From contig JAGLUZ010000028.1 in assembly GCA_023134165.1 (NCBI GenBank), positions 1 to 34,153 on the forward strand: DNA of 34,153 nucleotides, read 5' to 3'. Below are positions 16,176-24,539 of this stretch, in pieces. The translations under genes were made by a program, and so were the position numbers. The notes beneath the pieces are model-generated. The model had not been told where the DNA came from and searched no databases. It worked only from the letters and a program-made list of their open reading frames with translations. Every line of letters starts with the position of its first letter. Position 1 is the first letter of the stretch. The DNA is from Deltaproteobacteria bacterium (GTDB taxonomy: Bacteria; Desulfobacterota; GWC2-55-46; DRQE01).

Positions 16176-18206
16176 GTGAGTAGTAATAAAGAAGTTAAAG
16201 GTGATGAGTGTAGAGATTTTGATGCAACAGATGATTTATGTGTTAATACGATACGCTTCTTAGCCGTAGACGGTGTTGAGCGAGCAAATAGCGGACATCC
16301 CGGAATGCCTATGGGGGATTCACCAATGGCTTACGTCCTGTGGTCGCGTTTCCTCAGGCACAACCCAAATAACCCAAAGTGGGCAGGGCGAGACCGTTTT
16401 GTCCTCTCTGCTGGACACGGTTCAATGCTCCTTTATGCCCTCCTCCACCTTACGGGTTATAATTTTTCTATAGAAGATTTAAAGAACTTTAGGCAGTGGG
16501 GGAGCCCGACTCCAGGACACCCTGAGTATGATATTGACCGAGGCATAGAATTAACGACCGGTCCTCTTGGGCAAGGAATATCAACAGGCGTTGGAATGGC
16601 AATGGCTGCTCGTTATATGTCTAACCGTTATGATAAACCTGGGTTTTCATTCTTTGATTATAATATTTTTGCTATCTGTGGTGATGGTGACTTGATGGAG
16701 GGGGTCTCTTATGAGTCTGCTTCCTTGGCTGGTCATCTCGCATTAGGTAGCCTTGTTTACCTGTACTCAGATAATAAGATTACCATAGAGGGTTCAACAG
16801 ATAAGAGCTTTACTGAGGATGTCTCTGCTCGGTTTGAGGCCATGAAATGGCACGTACAAAAAGTTGACGGCAATAACCTAACAGAGGTTGCCAAGGCCAT
16901 AAGCCTTGCAAAAGCAGAAAAGAAAAGACCCTCAATAATAATATCCCGCACAAATATTGGTTTTGGAAGTCCTGCAAAACAAGACAGTGCTTCAGCTCAC
17001 GGCTCTCCGCTTGGTAAGGATGAGATAAAGATTACAAAAGAAAAACTCGGTTGGCCTGATAGTCCAGATTTTTTTGTCCCAGAAGAAGCTCTAGCAAGAT
17101 TTAGTGAAGCAACTGTAAGGGGCGATGACTTAGAGGCCGTGTGGAATAAAGACATTAAGGAGTACGAGGTAAAGCACCCAGAGCTTGCAAAGGAGCTTGG
17201 GTTGCTATTAAACGGCGGACTCATCAAAGACGCTTTAGAGACCTTGCCAACCTTTAACCCAGAAGACGGCGGCGTAGCAACGAGAAGTGCTTCAGGGAAG
17301 GCTCTAAATGCAATGGCAAAAAAAGCACCTTTTTTAATTGGTGGCTCAGCTGATCTTGCCCCTTCTAATAATACTTGGTTAGAGGATGCTGGGGAGTTTG
17401 CCCCAGCTGAGAGCGGACAAAATATCCACTACGGTGTGCGTGAGCATGCCATGGGTTCAATCATGAATGGCATAGCCCTTAGTCGAGCATTAATTCCTTT
17501 CGGTGGAACATTCCTTGTTTTTTCTGATTACATGCGAGGTGCAATACGTATGGCGGCTCTCTCTGAGCTTCCTCTGGTTTACGTCTTTACGCACGACTCT
17601 ATTGGTCTTGGTGAGGACGGACCTACGCATCAACCAATCGAACACTTAGCTTCTCTTAGGGCAATCCCAGGACTTCTGGTGCTTCGTCCAGCTGACGCAA
17701 ATGAGACCTCAGAGGCTTGGAGGGTTGCCCTCACAAGTCAAGGGCCAAGTGCACTTATCTTAACGAGACAAAAGCTTAGAACCCTTAATCCAGAGGTTAC
17801 AAAGAATTTTTCTAAGGGTGGTTACGTTCTAGCTGATTCTGGCGGTGTTACACCAGAGGTTATCCTAATTGCCAGTGGCTCAGAGGTGGAGATAGCGATG
17901 GATAGTTTTGATGAGTTAAAGGGTAAGGGAATAAAGGTTCGCGTTGTGAGTATGCCGTGCTTCGAGTTATTTGACGCTCAAAGCGAGGGCTATAAAGAAG
18001 TGGTTCTTCCAAGTGGAGTCTCTGCTAGGGTAGCGATAGAGGCGGCCTCACCTCAGGGCTGGCACAAATATACGGGTAGTAAGGGTATTGTGATGGGGAT
18101 TGAACACTTTGGTGCCTCAGCTCCGCAAAAGACAATTTACAAAGAGTTTGGGCTAACCTCAGAGGAACTGACTGCTCAAGCGGAGAGACTTCTAGGAAAA
18201 TCTTAA
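16176..18206 (+). CDS. tkt: Transketolase
   Basis: Thiamine diphosphate enzyme that moves two-carbon units in the pentose-phosphate pathway. The 676-aa length is standard. The TPP motif runs from GDGDLMEG (D170) to N200 (YSDNKITIEG). Substrate and cofactor residues include SGHPGMPMG (H41) and SAGHGSML (H81), with TGPLGQG, GVREHAMG and HDSIGLGEDGPTHQP in the pyrimidine-binding domain. It starts at GTG with GGGAG about 9 nt upstream, and a similar gap separates it from DUF502. It adjoins pgi-gnd-glk-pgl, forming a sugar-phosphate region. Confidence 0.97.
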   Translation: MSSNKEVKGDECRDFDATDDLCVNTIRFLAVDGVERANSGHPGMPMGDSPMAYVLWSRFLRHNPNNPKWAGRDRFVLSAGHGSMLLYALLHLTGYNFSIEDLKNFRQWGSPTPGHPEYDIDRGIELTTGPLGQGISTGVGMAMAARYMSNRYDKPGFSFFDYNIFAICGDGDLMEGVSYESASLAGHLALGSLVYLYSDNKITIEGSTDKSFTEDVSARFEAMKWHVQKVDGNNLTEVAKAISLAKAEKKRPSIIISRTNIGFGSPAKQDSASAHGSPLGKDEIKITKEKLGWPDSPDFFVPEEALARFSEATVRGDDLEAVWNKDIKEYEVKHPELAKELGLLLNGGLIKDALETLPTFNPEDGGVATRSASGKALNAMAKKAPFLIGGSADLAPSNNTWLEDAGEFAPAESGQNIHYGVREHAMGSIMNGIALSRALIPFGGTFLVFSDYMRGAIRMAALSELPLVYVFTHDSIGLGEDGPTHQPIEHLASLRAIPGLLVLRPADANETSEAWRVALTSQGPSALILTRQKLRTLNPEVTKNFSKGGYVLADSGGVTPEVILIASGSEVEIAMDSFDELKGKGIKVRVVSMPCFELFDAQSEGYKEVVLPSGVSARVAIEAASPQGWHKYTGSKGIVMGIEHFGASAPQKTIYKEFGLTSEELTAQAERLLGKS

Positions 18207-18213
18207 AAAAAAT

Positions 18214-18268
18214 TAACTGAAAAATAAAATTAAACCCTCACACTTGACGACTCCTTTTTTTTCAGTTA
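18214..18268. repeat. 11-bp inverted repeat overlapping the pgi promoter
   Basis: TAACTGAAAAA (18214-18224) and its exact reverse complement (18258-18268) flank the -35 box and run into the -10 box. The same element, extended to TTAACTGAAAAA, occurs before pgl at 22045. This could be an operator, but A/T-runs lower confidence. Confidence 0.45.
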
Positions 18269-18272
18269 GAGT
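18244..18272 (+). promoter_or_regulatory. Probable sigma-70 promoter of pgi operon
   Basis: TTGACG (18244-18249) and TAGAGT (18267-18272) are spaced by 17 nt. The predicted start is about 50 nt before the pgi ATG. Confidence 0.6.
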
Positions 18273-18328
18273 TTTATTGGCTAGAGTGACTTTTTGCGCT
18301 TTTAATTTTTACTTTTGTGCGAGGGAAT

Positions 18329-20020
18329 ATGACTCTAAAGAGTACTGAAAATCTATCTTTGGGCGGTTATCTCTCTGCCTTTGATTCTGCTCTAGAGGAG
18401 CTATCCTCTAGGGAGTTTCTGAAAAATCTACACGAAAAAAATTCAATCCTATGGAAAGACACCCCTGAGCATAGACGAATAATTGAGAATTCTTTAGGGT
18501 GGCTTGACCTTCCTCAGTCAATGAGCGAGAAGGCCGCTGAACTAATAGAGTTTTCAAAGGAGATTCACGGTTCTGGTTTTACACGTGTGGTACTTCTTGG
18601 GATGGGTGGTTCAAGTCTAGCTCCTCTTGTCTTCTCTGAGGTCTTTCATCAACCACTAGTACAGCTTGAATTAATTGTCCTAGACTCAACAGACCCGTCT
18701 GCAATAAGTAGCGTATTGGATTCAGTTGACCTCTTAAAGACACTTTTTATTGTTGCAAGTAAATCTGGCTCTACCATCGAGCCTCTCTCACTCTCTGATT
18801 TTTTCTTTGATAAACTCTCAAAATTAACTGACAAACCAGGTGATAATTTTATAGCGATTACTGATGAGGGTTCATATTTGCAAAACCTTGCCCGTGAGCA
18901 GTCCTTTCGTCAAGTATTTGTAAACCCCTCTGATATTGGTGGTCGCTACTCTGCCCTCTCTTATTTTGGTTTGGTTCCAGCGGCCTTAATTGGAGTTGAT
19001 ATTGTGGGGCTTTTAAATTCTGCAAACTCTATGGCACTTGAATGTTCCCATGAGAGTGATGAGTGGGAGAGCCAGGGTGCCAGGCTTGGAGCCGCCCTCG
19101 GTGCATTAGCACTTAAGGGGAGAGACAAACTGACCTTTCTTTTGCCAAAAAAATTAAGTTACTTTGGGCTTTGGCTCGAACAACTTATTGCCGAGAGTAC
19201 GGGCAAGGACGGCAAGGGTATTATCCCCATATCTGGAGAGGCTCAAGCTCTAGGCAAGGATTACTCCGAAGACCGAGTCTTTGTGATAATTGTGGTTAAA
19301 GGGGATAAGAGCTTTGTAAATACTATTAAAGACCTACGTGGGGTAAATTATCCTGTAATTGAGATTGAGATTGAGGATATTTATGAACTTGGTGCTCAAA
19401 TTTATCTATGGGAGGTAGCAACTGCCGCCGCTGGGGTAGTAATTGATATTAATCCCTTTGATCAGCCAGATGTAGAGGAGGCAAAAAAACTCACAAAAGC
19501 AATCTTAAAAGAACTTCCAAATAAAACTGAGAGTGCAGAGCTTACTTTACCTCAGAGCCTCACAAATTCTTTTGATTTTTTAATGATGTCTGGGGGCGAG
19601 GATAGTGCTGACATATATTCAAAGATAGAAAATTTTATAGAAAGTCGTATTAAAGAAGGCGGGTACCTTTCACTTCTCTCCTACACCTCACCCCTGATTG
19701 ATACTGCTACTGACGCTCGGTTTACTTCAATTCAGGATATAAGAACTAAGCTGATGGAAAGATTTAAAGTCCCAACTCAATTTGGTTTTGGCCCAAGATA
19801 TCTGCACTCCACAGGGCAACTTCATAAAGGAGGCCCAAGCAAGGGCATCTTCATTGTTTTTGCAACCCCTCCAACAGGCAGTTCTGAGGACTTAATTCTT
19901 CCAAACGGCGAATTTACCTTTGGTCAATTAATATTCTCTCAAGCCATTGGTGACGCAGAGGCACTCATAACAAAGGGTCGCTCCCTAATATTTATTAATC
20001 TTAGCAAGGTTTCATTGTAG
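18329..20020 (+). CDS. pgi: Glucose-6-phosphate isomerase
   Basis: Interconverts glucose-6-phosphate and fructose-6-phosphate. Sugar-phosphate-binding motifs are LLGMGGSSLAP, VASKSGSTIE and NPSDIGGRYSALSYFG. The C-terminal FGFGPRYLHSTGQLHKGGP signature resembles the Pgi half of the bifunctional transaldolase-Pgi fusions, but no transaldolase is attached or adjacent. The protein is about 563 aa. The ATG at 18329 is preceded by GAGG with a short spacer; an in-frame GTG at 18317 would add four residues. It leads gnd-glk, with 34 nt to gnd. Confidence 0.93.
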   Translation: MTLKSTENLSLGGYLSAFDSALEELSSREFLKNLHEKNSILWKDTPEHRRIIENSLGWLDLPQSMSEKAAELIEFSKEIHGSGFTRVVLLGMGGSSLAPLVFSEVFHQPLVQLELIVLDSTDPSAISSVLDSVDLLKTLFIVASKSGSTIEPLSLSDFFFDKLSKLTDKPGDNFIAITDEGSYLQNLAREQSFRQVFVNPSDIGGRYSALSYFGLVPAALIGVDIVGLLNSANSMALECSHESDEWESQGARLGAALGALALKGRDKLTFLLPKKLSYFGLWLEQLIAESTGKDGKGIIPISGEAQALGKDYSEDRVFVIIVVKGDKSFVNTIKDLRGVNYPVIEIEIEDIYELGAQIYLWEVATAAAGVVIDINPFDQPDVEEAKKLTKAILKELPNKTESAELTLPQSLTNSFDFLMMSGGEDSADIYSKIENFIESRIKEGGYLSLLSYTSPLIDTATDARFTSIQDIRTKLMERFKVPTQFGFGPRYLHSTGQLHKGGPSKGIFIVFATPPTGSSEDLILPNGEFTFGQLIFSQAIGDAEALITKGRSLIFINLSKVSL

Positions 20021-20054
20021 TAATTTTTTTTTTGAAAAGCATGGAGGTTTTAAG

Positions 20055-20990
20055 ATGCATATTGGAATGATTGGTCTTGGAAAGATGGGTATGAATATGA
20101 CGAGGCGTCTCCTAAACGGTGGCGAAGAAAAAGGGAGTGGCGTTGGTCATAAGGTCTCTGTCTTTGCGAGGGGCAAAGAGGCCGTTACTGAGGCCGAAGG
20201 GTACGGAGCAATTGGCACGGCCTCAGTTAAGGAACTTGCAACGAGTTTGCCAAGTCCAAAGATAATATGGTTAATGGTTCCTGCTGGGCGAGTTGTTGAC
20301 GACCTTATAAATGAGTTAAAGGGGTATCTCTCTAAGGGGGATATTATAATTGACGGTGGAAATACTTTTTATAAGGATGACCTACGTCGCTTCAAAGAAC
20401 TTGAAAAACTTGGGATAAGGTACCTTGATATTGGAACAAGCGGTGGAATCTGGGGTTTAAGTGTTGGGTATTGTCTTATGATTGGTGGTGCAAAGGAAGA
20501 TTTTGAGGCGTTACGTCCAGTGCTAAAGACACTTGCTCCGCCTAATGGGTTTATGTACTGCGGCCCAAGTGGGGCAGGTCACTACGTAAAGATGGTGCAT
20601 AACGGAATTGAGTACGGGCTTATGGAGGCCTACGCTGAGGGCTTTGAATTACTTGACGCCTCTCGCTATGGCAAGGGGATTGATATGAGTAAACTTTCTA
20701 ATCTCTGGAATCAGGGCAGTGTTGTACGCTCTTGGCTTTTAGAACTTATGGAGGATGCATTTAAAAAAGACATCTCTGGGGTTAGGGGTTATGTTGAGGA
20801 TTCCGGCGAAGGTCGTTGGACTGTTACCGAAGGCGTTGACCTTAGGATACCCTTGCCTGCTATAACAGCGTCTCTTCATAGAAGGTTCCGCTCAAGGCAA
20901 AGTGATAGTTTTGGTGAGAAAGTCTTGGCCGCACTAAGGGGCGAGTTCGGTGGTCACGGCGTAAAGAACCTTGATGGAGATGATAACTAA
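20055..20990 (+). CDS. gnd: 6-phosphogluconate dehydrogenase, short decarboxylating form
   Basis: Oxidatively decarboxylates 6-phosphogluconate to ribulose-5-phosphate. The 311-aa length marks the short (YqeC/GntZ-like) form rather than the 470-aa form. The N-terminal Rossmann site is GLGKMG (7-12), followed by DGGNTFYKDD, TSGGIWGLS and the catalytic VKMVHNGIEYG. The short forms are often NAD-dependent; cofactor use here is inference. TGGAGG precedes the ATG. The stop lies within a few bases of the glk start, so the two genes overlap or abut. Confidence 0.95.
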   Translation: MHIGMIGLGKMGMNMTRRLLNGGEEKGSGVGHKVSVFARGKEAVTEAEGYGAIGTASVKELATSLPSPKIIWLMVPAGRVVDDLINELKGYLSKGDIIIDGGNTFYKDDLRRFKELEKLGIRYLDIGTSGGIWGLSVGYCLMIGGAKEDFEALRPVLKTLAPPNGFMYCGPSGAGHYVKMVHNGIEYGLMEAYAEGFELLDASRYGKGIDMSKLSNLWNQGSVVRSWLLELMEDAFKKDISGVRGYVEDSGEGRWTVTEGVDLRIPLPAITASLHRRFRSRQSDSFGEKVLAALRGEFGGHGVKNLDGDDN

Positions 20991-22011
20991 GGTGAACAAA
21001 CAGATTGAAAAAGTTATTCTTGCTGGCGACATGGGTGGGACAAAGACAGAGCTTGCTATTTTTAGAGTCTCTAAAAAAGGACTTGCAGGAGAGATCTTTT
21101 CTTCTACATACATAAACAGAGATTTTGAGACACCAGAGAATCTCTTAAAGGAATTCTTCAAAAAAGCGGACTTTCCAGCCACCTCTCTCTCAGCTACTGT
21201 CTTTGGGGTTGCCGCCCCAGTTCATGAGGGTAGACGCACAGCTTTAACTAATATTGATTGGACAATAGAGACTGATGAGTTTCAAGGTCTTTTTGGCCTT
21301 AAGAATTTCAAACTCATAAATGACATGGCTGCAAATGCCTACGGAATATCTGTCCTTGGTGATGAGGATTTTTTCACTCTCAACAAAGGAGTAAAACGCC
21401 TTGGAAATTCTGCTATCATCTCTCCAGGCACAGGGCTTGGTGAGGCGATAATCTACCTCGATGGTGAGACGAGAAAGCCAATTGCCACCGAGGGTGGTCA
21501 CGCTGACTTTGCCCCAGTAAACACTGTTCACATTGGCCTGTATTGTTTCCTTCGAGAAAAGTACGGTCACGTTAGTTATGAGAGAATCTTATCTGGGTTA
21601 GGGATAAAAAATATCTTTGATTTTTTGGCCTCATATGATGAGGTCTCAAAAAATGTGACAAAGCGTCTAGATAAAGGCGAGGATCCAGCCCTTGTTATCT
21701 CAACAGAGGCTATGGGTGATAAAGAGAGCGGAGTTTGCAAAGAGAGCATGAAGTTATTTGTTTCAATCCTCGGTGCAGAGGCAGGCAACCTTGTTTTGAA
21801 GAGTATGGCAACAGGGGGACTTTTTATTGGTGGTGGTATAGCACCTAAGATATTAGATATTCTTAAAGGCGAGGATTTTTTAAAAGCATTTACGGCCAAG
21901 GGAAGGTTTAAGAACTTTTTATTTGAGGTGCCTGTAAAGGTTATTCTAAATAATAGAACAGCACTTCTGGGTGCGGCCAAATACGGTGCTGATATTATTA
22001 ACTCCAAGTAG
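20974..22011 (+). CDS. glk: Glucokinase (proteobacterial Glk family)
   Basis: ATP-dependent glucose phosphorylation. It has the ASKHA phosphate-1 loop AGDMGGTKTELA, FGVAAPV, LINDMAANAYG, the SPGTGLGEA loop, EGGHADFAP and the C-terminal GLFIGGGIAPKIL. There is no ROK CxCGxxGC zinc motif, placing it in the Glk rather than the ROK family. The start is uncertain. TTG 20971, ATG 20974, ATG 20980 and GTG 20992 are all in frame and none has a well-spaced Shine-Dalgarno. The first three overlap the end of gnd, so translation may depend on coupling. Confidence 0.93.
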   Translation: MEMITKVNKQIEKVILAGDMGGTKTELAIFRVSKKGLAGEIFSSTYINRDFETPENLLKEFFKKADFPATSLSATVFGVAAPVHEGRRTALTNIDWTIETDEFQGLFGLKNFKLINDMAANAYGISVLGDEDFFTLNKGVKRLGNSAIISPGTGLGEAIIYLDGETRKPIATEGGHADFAPVNTVHIGLYCFLREKYGHVSYERILSGLGIKNIFDFLASYDEVSKNVTKRLDKGEDPALVISTEAMGDKESGVCKESMKLFVSILGAEAGNLVLKSMATGGLFIGGGIAPKILDILKGEDFLKAFTAKGRFKNFLFEVPVKVILNNRTALLGAAKYGADIINSK

Positions 22012-22044
22012 GTTGTTTGAAAAAAAGACTTTTCAAAAAAAAAC

Positions 22045-22056
22045 TTAACTGAAAAA
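22045..22056 (+). promoter_or_regulatory. TTAACTGAAAAA element before pgl
   Basis: A 12-base element identical to the one before pgi (18213-18224). It lies 44 nt before the pgl ATG, in an 88-nt gap. A role as an operator is inference. Confidence 0.35.
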
Positions 22057-22099
22057 AATAGTTGAATACGGTTTTTACTAATTCCAACTGTAACTGCTT

Positions 22100-22837
22100 A
22101 TGGATATTCGTGTATTTAAAAACCCTGATGATTTGGCCAAAGGTGCGGCCAAGTTATTCTTTGAGAGACTCTTGTCTAGCAGTGGAAAATGTTTCTCCGT
22201 TGCTTTAGCTGGCGGGAATACCCCGCTAAAACTTTATCAAGAAATCTCAAAGACGGCTTCTTCCGTAGAGGATAATTTACCTTTTACTCAGTGGGAGAAG
22301 GTGCACTTTTTTTTTGGAGACGAAAGGTGCGTTAGTCCAAGTAGTTCTGAGAGTAATTATAAATTTGCTAGAGACGAATTAACCTCAAAGATTAGAATAA
22401 CTGAGAATCAGGTTCACAGGATTAAGGGCGAGCTAGGTGCTGTGGATGGTGCTAAGGAATACACGAGAGAACTTAGTGGCTTTTTTGCTCCAAAGAAAGT
22501 TAGCTTTGATATTGTTTTTTTAGGGCTTGGCACTGATGGTCATACTTTGTCTGTCTTTCCAGGCTTTGATTCTAATAACTACGACGAGAGTGAACTTGTT
22601 GTTAGTACCACCTCGAAATCACATAAATACGATAGGATTACGCTTACCCCAGAGGTTGTAAATAACTCAAATCTTACTATTTTTTTGGTCTCAGGTGAGA
22701 GTAAGGCTACAGCCCTAAAGGAAGCACTTGAAGGTGATTTAAAGACCAAGGATTTTCCTGCAAAATTAATACACCCCAAAAATAACAATCTAATATGGAT
22801 GGTCGATAAAGAAGCCGCGTCTTTGTTAAGCCTTTAA
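22100..22837 (+). CDS. pgl: 6-phosphogluconolactonase
   Basis: Hydrolyses 6-phosphogluconolactone to 6-phosphogluconate. The 245-aa protein shows ALAGGNTPLKLY, the FFGDERCVSPSSSESNYK signature, and FLGLGTDGHTLSVFPG with the catalytic histidine, all typical of DevB-type Pgl. There is no clear Shine-Dalgarno before the ATG. Its substrate-forming partner zwf is not in the window. It ends the plus-strand sugar cluster and converges on the cytochrome operon. Confidence 0.95.
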   Translation: MDIRVFKNPDDLAKGAAKLFFERLLSSSGKCFSVALAGGNTPLKLYQEISKTASSVEDNLPFTQWEKVHFFFGDERCVSPSSSESNYKFARDELTSKIRITENQVHRIKGELGAVDGAKEYTRELSGFFAPKKVSFDIVFLGLGTDGHTLSVFPGFDSNNYDESELVVSTTSKSHKYDRITLTPEVVNNSNLTIFLVSGESKATALKEALEGDLKTKDFPAKLIHPKNNNLIWMVDKEAASLLSL

Positions 22838-23040
22838 TTTGGTAGTTTTCCTGCTGTTTTAAAAGTTTAGTATTATTATTTGGATAAGACAAGGGTGAGG
22901 GCAAGGTGATTTTTTTAGTGGGTTAGATTGCTATTTACCCGACACGCTATGCTGTCCCTACTTCTAAAAGAAAGGAAATGATTTGCGTAGAAAGTTTTTT
23001 TATTTGAAGTGTATGGCAGGAAGGGAAATAGAAGAAAATT

Positions 23041-23077
23041 AAAAAAAGGTAAGGACGGCTATTTAGCCGCCCCTACC
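23041..23077 (-). terminator. Rho-independent terminator of the cytochrome operon, inside the last codons
   Basis: On the minus strand a 14-bp stem (two G-U wobbles) spans 23077-23048 and is followed at once by seven T (23047-23041). The stop codon of the last cytochrome (23059-23061) lies within the hairpin. Confidence 0.85.
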
Positions 23078-23409
23078 TGTGTATGGCATTTAGAGCATTG
23101 ATACATTGGAAAAGCAACGGTGCTATCATGACAAGCTCCGCAGTGTTCTCCGTCCATATTTTTTTTCATGGACATATCATTTGCTCCTCGTTTTTCGATG
23201 AAGATATCTGGATGACACTCAGCACACTTAATTGTATTCTCGTGTGTTGTGTGAGAAAAGATTACTGGACCTACCCCAGCTTTTTTCATACTCTCAATTT
23301 TGTTGTCAAAGGTCATCTCTCCGAGCCCGGCCGCTGCAGCTGGCTTTGGACTTATGGCTAGAATCATGAAGACCGCAATTATCAAAGATGGCAATAATAA
23401 TCTTTTCAC
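23059..23409 (-). CDS. Exported triheme cytochrome c (third of three)
   Basis: A 116-aa precursor with a Sec signal peptide (KRLLLP then a hydrophobic core, cleavage near PAAAA, about residue 27). The mature protein has three CXXCH haem sites: C62-H66, C90-H94 and C105-H109. Other histidines are H53 and H56 (FSHTTH), and a conserved GANDxxM gives M81. The GTG at 23409 has AGAGG upstream; a longer frame from 23499 would overlap the preceding cytochrome and lack a signal peptide at its N-terminus. It is closest to the first cytochrome of the operon. It is predicted to carry electrons in the periplasm; its partner is unknown. Confidence 0.88.
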   Translation of the reverse strand: MKRLLLPSLIIAVFMILAISPKPAAAAGLGEMTFDNKIESMKKAGVGPVIFSHTTHENTIKCAECHPDIFIEKRGANDMSMKKNMDGEHCGACHDSTVAFPMYQCSKCHTQVGAAK

Positions 23410-23416
23410 GTTTTTT

Positions 23417-24031
23417 TTACCTCTTTGCTTTCTTTGGTATGGTGTGACACCTGTTGCAATCAGCAAGTGGGAAGGCAACTTTTCCGTGACATCTACCACA
23501 CCATTTGCCCTCGGCTATCTCAACCATACTTATTGGGTTTGCACCTGCGCCCATCTCAAAGATGGCAGGGTGGCAGTTCTCGCAACTTAACCAGTAAGTG
23601 TGAATTTGATGAGGATACTTTACGTCTTTAACATAATCGCCCTTTGAGTGGATTACAACATCAACATCAAGGGGTGGTAATTCGTCTTCGTCTTCGTCTA
23701 GGGAATGTAGTGGTTCAATTGAACCATCGTTTACAAGCTTTGCCCAGTCAACCAAGCCGTAGCGATCCTTTGGAAGGCCTTCGGATTGAAGTGCCTGAGG
23801 ATGCCAGCCCTGACCTGCCTTAAATGCTTCACTAACTGGTTTTGATGAGCTACCTGTGCCAGCCAACTTCCCTCTTGAGTCAAGATATAGGGAGCTTTTT
23901 GGATCACTTGGATCCAAGGTTGGCTTTGCACCTGCGGCCTGAGCTTCTTTGATCTGCCATGTAGTAGTAAAAGCTACAATGGCCGTAACGCAGAAGAGGA
24001 AAATAAGATATTTGTAAGTCGTGGGTTTCAT
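23417..24031 (-). CDS. Exported triheme cytochrome c with extended N-terminal region (second of three)
   Basis: A 204-aa precursor with an N-terminal hydrophobic signal (about 8-24) and a likely cleavage at AQA-A (31-33). A region of about 100 residues without haem sites follows (VDWAKLVNDGSIEPL and an acidic LDEDEDELPPLDVDV), then a triheme domain with C150-H154, C178-H182 and C192-H196, histidines H141 and H144, and M169. GGAGG precedes the ATG. The acidic run is encoded by three copies of the hexamer TCGTCT (23682-23699 on the plus strand). The N-terminal region could bind a partner or the other two cytochromes; that is inference. Confidence 0.88.
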   Translation of the reverse strand: MKPTTYKYLIFLFCVTAIVAFTTTWQIKEAQAAGAKPTLDPSDPKSSLYLDSRGKLAGTGSSSKPVSEAFKAGQGWHPQALQSEGLPKDRYGLVDWAKLVNDGSIEPLHSLDEDEDELPPLDVDVVIHSKGDYVKDVKYPHQIHTYWLSCENCHPAIFEMGAGANPISMVEIAEGKWCGRCHGKVAFPLADCNRCHTIPKKAKR

Positions 24032-24068
24032 TTTTGTTGCTCCTCCTTGATTAGGGTAGTGTAGCTAA

Positions 24069-24410
24069 TTAGTTACCTTGATGGCTATGACATCTGTCGC
24101 AGTATAGGGCTTCCCATGCAACGAGACCGTCATGGCAAGTACCACAAAATTCTCCGTCCATTATGAGCCCCATATTGATGTCATTTGCGCCTTTTTTCAT
24201 GATAAAAATATTTTCGTGACATACTTTACATTTAAAACGAATACGGTGAAACCAGTGAGGGAAGACAACCGCAGGGACGCCGGCTTTTTCCATACTGTCC
24301 ATCTTGCTGTCTAAAACGATATCTCCATACTCAGCAACTGCTGGAGTTGGCAATAAAAAAGCCAAGGAGAAAACCGTCAGGAGGACAGCCGCTAAACCAA
24401 TCTTAATCAT
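24069..24410 (-). CDS. Exported triheme cytochrome c (first of three)
   Basis: A 113-aa precursor with a signal peptide ending at AVA-E (26/27). There are three CXXCH sites: C61-H65, C89-H93 and C104-H108, with H52/H55 (PHWFH) and M80 in GANDINM. The ATG at 24410 is chosen because GTGGAGG lies about 8 nt upstream and the signal peptide starts there; the longer frame to 24470 adds 20 residues with no ribosome site. It is the first gene after a near-consensus promoter. The three cytochromes together carry nine predicted haems. Confidence 0.9.
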   Translation of the reverse strand: MIKIGLAAVLLTVFSLAFLLPTPAVAEYGDIVLDSKMDSMEKAGVPAVVFPHWFHRIRFKCKVCHENIFIMKKGANDINMGLIMDGEFCGTCHDGLVAWEALYCDRCHSHQGN

Positions 24411-24476
24411 TATTTTTTCCTCCACTCTTGCTTTTTTTGAGTTTATCTTAAAAAAAATTAATCTAAACACAGGCTT

Positions 24477-24507
24477 ATTATAATCAGGAAAAGGGGCTAT
24501 TTGTCAA
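24477..24507 (-). promoter_or_regulatory. Sigma-70 promoter of the cytochrome operon
   Basis: On the minus strand, TTGACA (24507-24502) and TATAAT (24482-24477) are both perfect, with 19-nt spacing (18 if TTATAA is taken as the -10). The first cytochrome ATG lies about 65 nt downstream. Confidence 0.75.
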
Positions 24508-24539
24508 GGTAAAAAAGGAAAAAAACAGTTATCAAAGAA

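Noticed and set aside
22016-22037. Inverted repeat TTTGAAAA...TTTTCAAA after glk
   Set aside because: Short, A/T-rich and followed by A rather than T on the plus strand, so not a terminator for glk.
23682-23699. TCGTCT hexamer repeat in the second cytochrome
   Set aside because: Three copies only, in frame, encoding an acidic run; interesting at most as a length-variable spot.
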